Below, one piece after another: positions 63,800 to 64,000 of a stretch of 64,000 nucleotides of DNA. How positions within the stretch are numbered: the first letter of the stretch is position 1; every line of letters begins with the position of its first letter. This stretch comes from an uncultured Tenacibaculum sp. (lineage in GTDB: Bacteria > Bacteroidota > Bacteroidia > Flavobacteriales > Flavobacteriaceae): NCBI GenBank assembly GCA_947498055.1, contig CANMJA010000011.1, positions 41,345 to 105,344 on the forward strand, read 5' to 3'. The notes under the pieces were generated by a model, which was not told the DNA's origin, searched no databases, and saw only the letters and a list, made by a program, of their open reading frames with translations. Position numbers and translations under genes: made by a program.

Positions 63800-64000
63800 A
63801 TATTGATAACCATATCTTATTTAATAAGCTAATAAAAAGAACATTAATCATCTATTTTACAAAAACCACTTCTCAAGACTGCAAGAAAGAATCAAAACCT
63901 TTTTCTTTTCAACAATTAAAAACGGCTCAAGTAAATTTTATGGGGATTAAGCAAATAATTTTTCTAATCTGAAGAGGAAAAATTTAATATCTCTTACGCC

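Noticed and set aside
63947..64000. Minus-strand open frame running off the window end (18 codons with stop)
   Set aside because: Too short to judge; it could be the tail of a neighbouring gene but no family feature can be seen.

Overview
This window is a strongly AT-rich chromosomal segment of a marine-type member of the Flavobacteriaceae (Bacteroidota), closest in gene content and style to genera such as Tenacibaculum or Polaribacter; the genus is an inference from memory. The evidence is the flavobacterial gene set (OstA-like protein, long N-terminally extended GAPDH, hemC-hemD fusion, TonB-dependent receptor with carboxypeptidase-like domain, Fur without a CxxC zinc site, double-glycine leader peptide), the many lipoproteins, the lack of Shine-Dalgarno sites, and promoters of the Bacteroidota type (TTG, 17-23 bases, TAnnTTTG). 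I found no rRNA, tRNA, CRISPR array, transposase or phage gene.

Layout. 1-9.9 kb, minus strand: ferritin, dapA, a phytase-like esterase lipoprotein, a YhhN family membrane protein with ligA, a DinB-fold secreted protein, GAPDH, a small GG-leader peptide and a DegP/HtrA protease. 10-13.2 kb, plus strand: dapF, an acetyltransferase, mltG and a lysozyme-like protein, followed by a structured MITE/REP-like palindromic element. 13.4-22.9 kb, minus strand: heme biosynthesis cluster hemA, hemCD, two small envelope genes, hemB, hemL, a PrcB-like lipoprotein, hemE, a thioredoxin-like protein and an EI24-type membrane protein. 23-24.4 kb: an AraC and an HxlR regulator.

24.7-38.7 kb, plus strand: seven tandem paralogous lipoproteins with right-handed parallel beta-helix domains, about 14 kb. 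The last six are packed like an operon. This is the accessory region of the window. Four copies keep a full set of conserved polar motifs, one is altered and two have lost them, while the N-terminal region is almost identical between some copies.

39-64 kb is mostly housekeeping: an rRNA/tRNA methyltransferase and a possible carbohydrate-binding lipoprotein, ppGpp synthetase/hydrolase, fur, purA, an OstA-like protein with a class III aminotransferase, acyl-CoA synthetase, ychF, a TonB-dependent receptor, a methyltransferase, ferredoxin, a LuxC-type acyl-CoA reductase, serC, a SerA-like protein whose cofactor loop and catalytic residues are replaced, a DUF1015 protein, a YggS-type PLP protein, a DnaQ-like exonuclease with a UvrC-like domain, a voltage-gated-type potassium channel and miaA.

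Most noteworthy: the beta-helix array with mosaic N-termini and a cysteine pair lost jointly in one copy; the SerA-like pseudoenzyme inside the serine gene cluster; the orphan GG-leader peptide next to degP; the palindromic repeat at 13.2 kb; and an operator-like double GTATAC overlapping the hxlR promoter.
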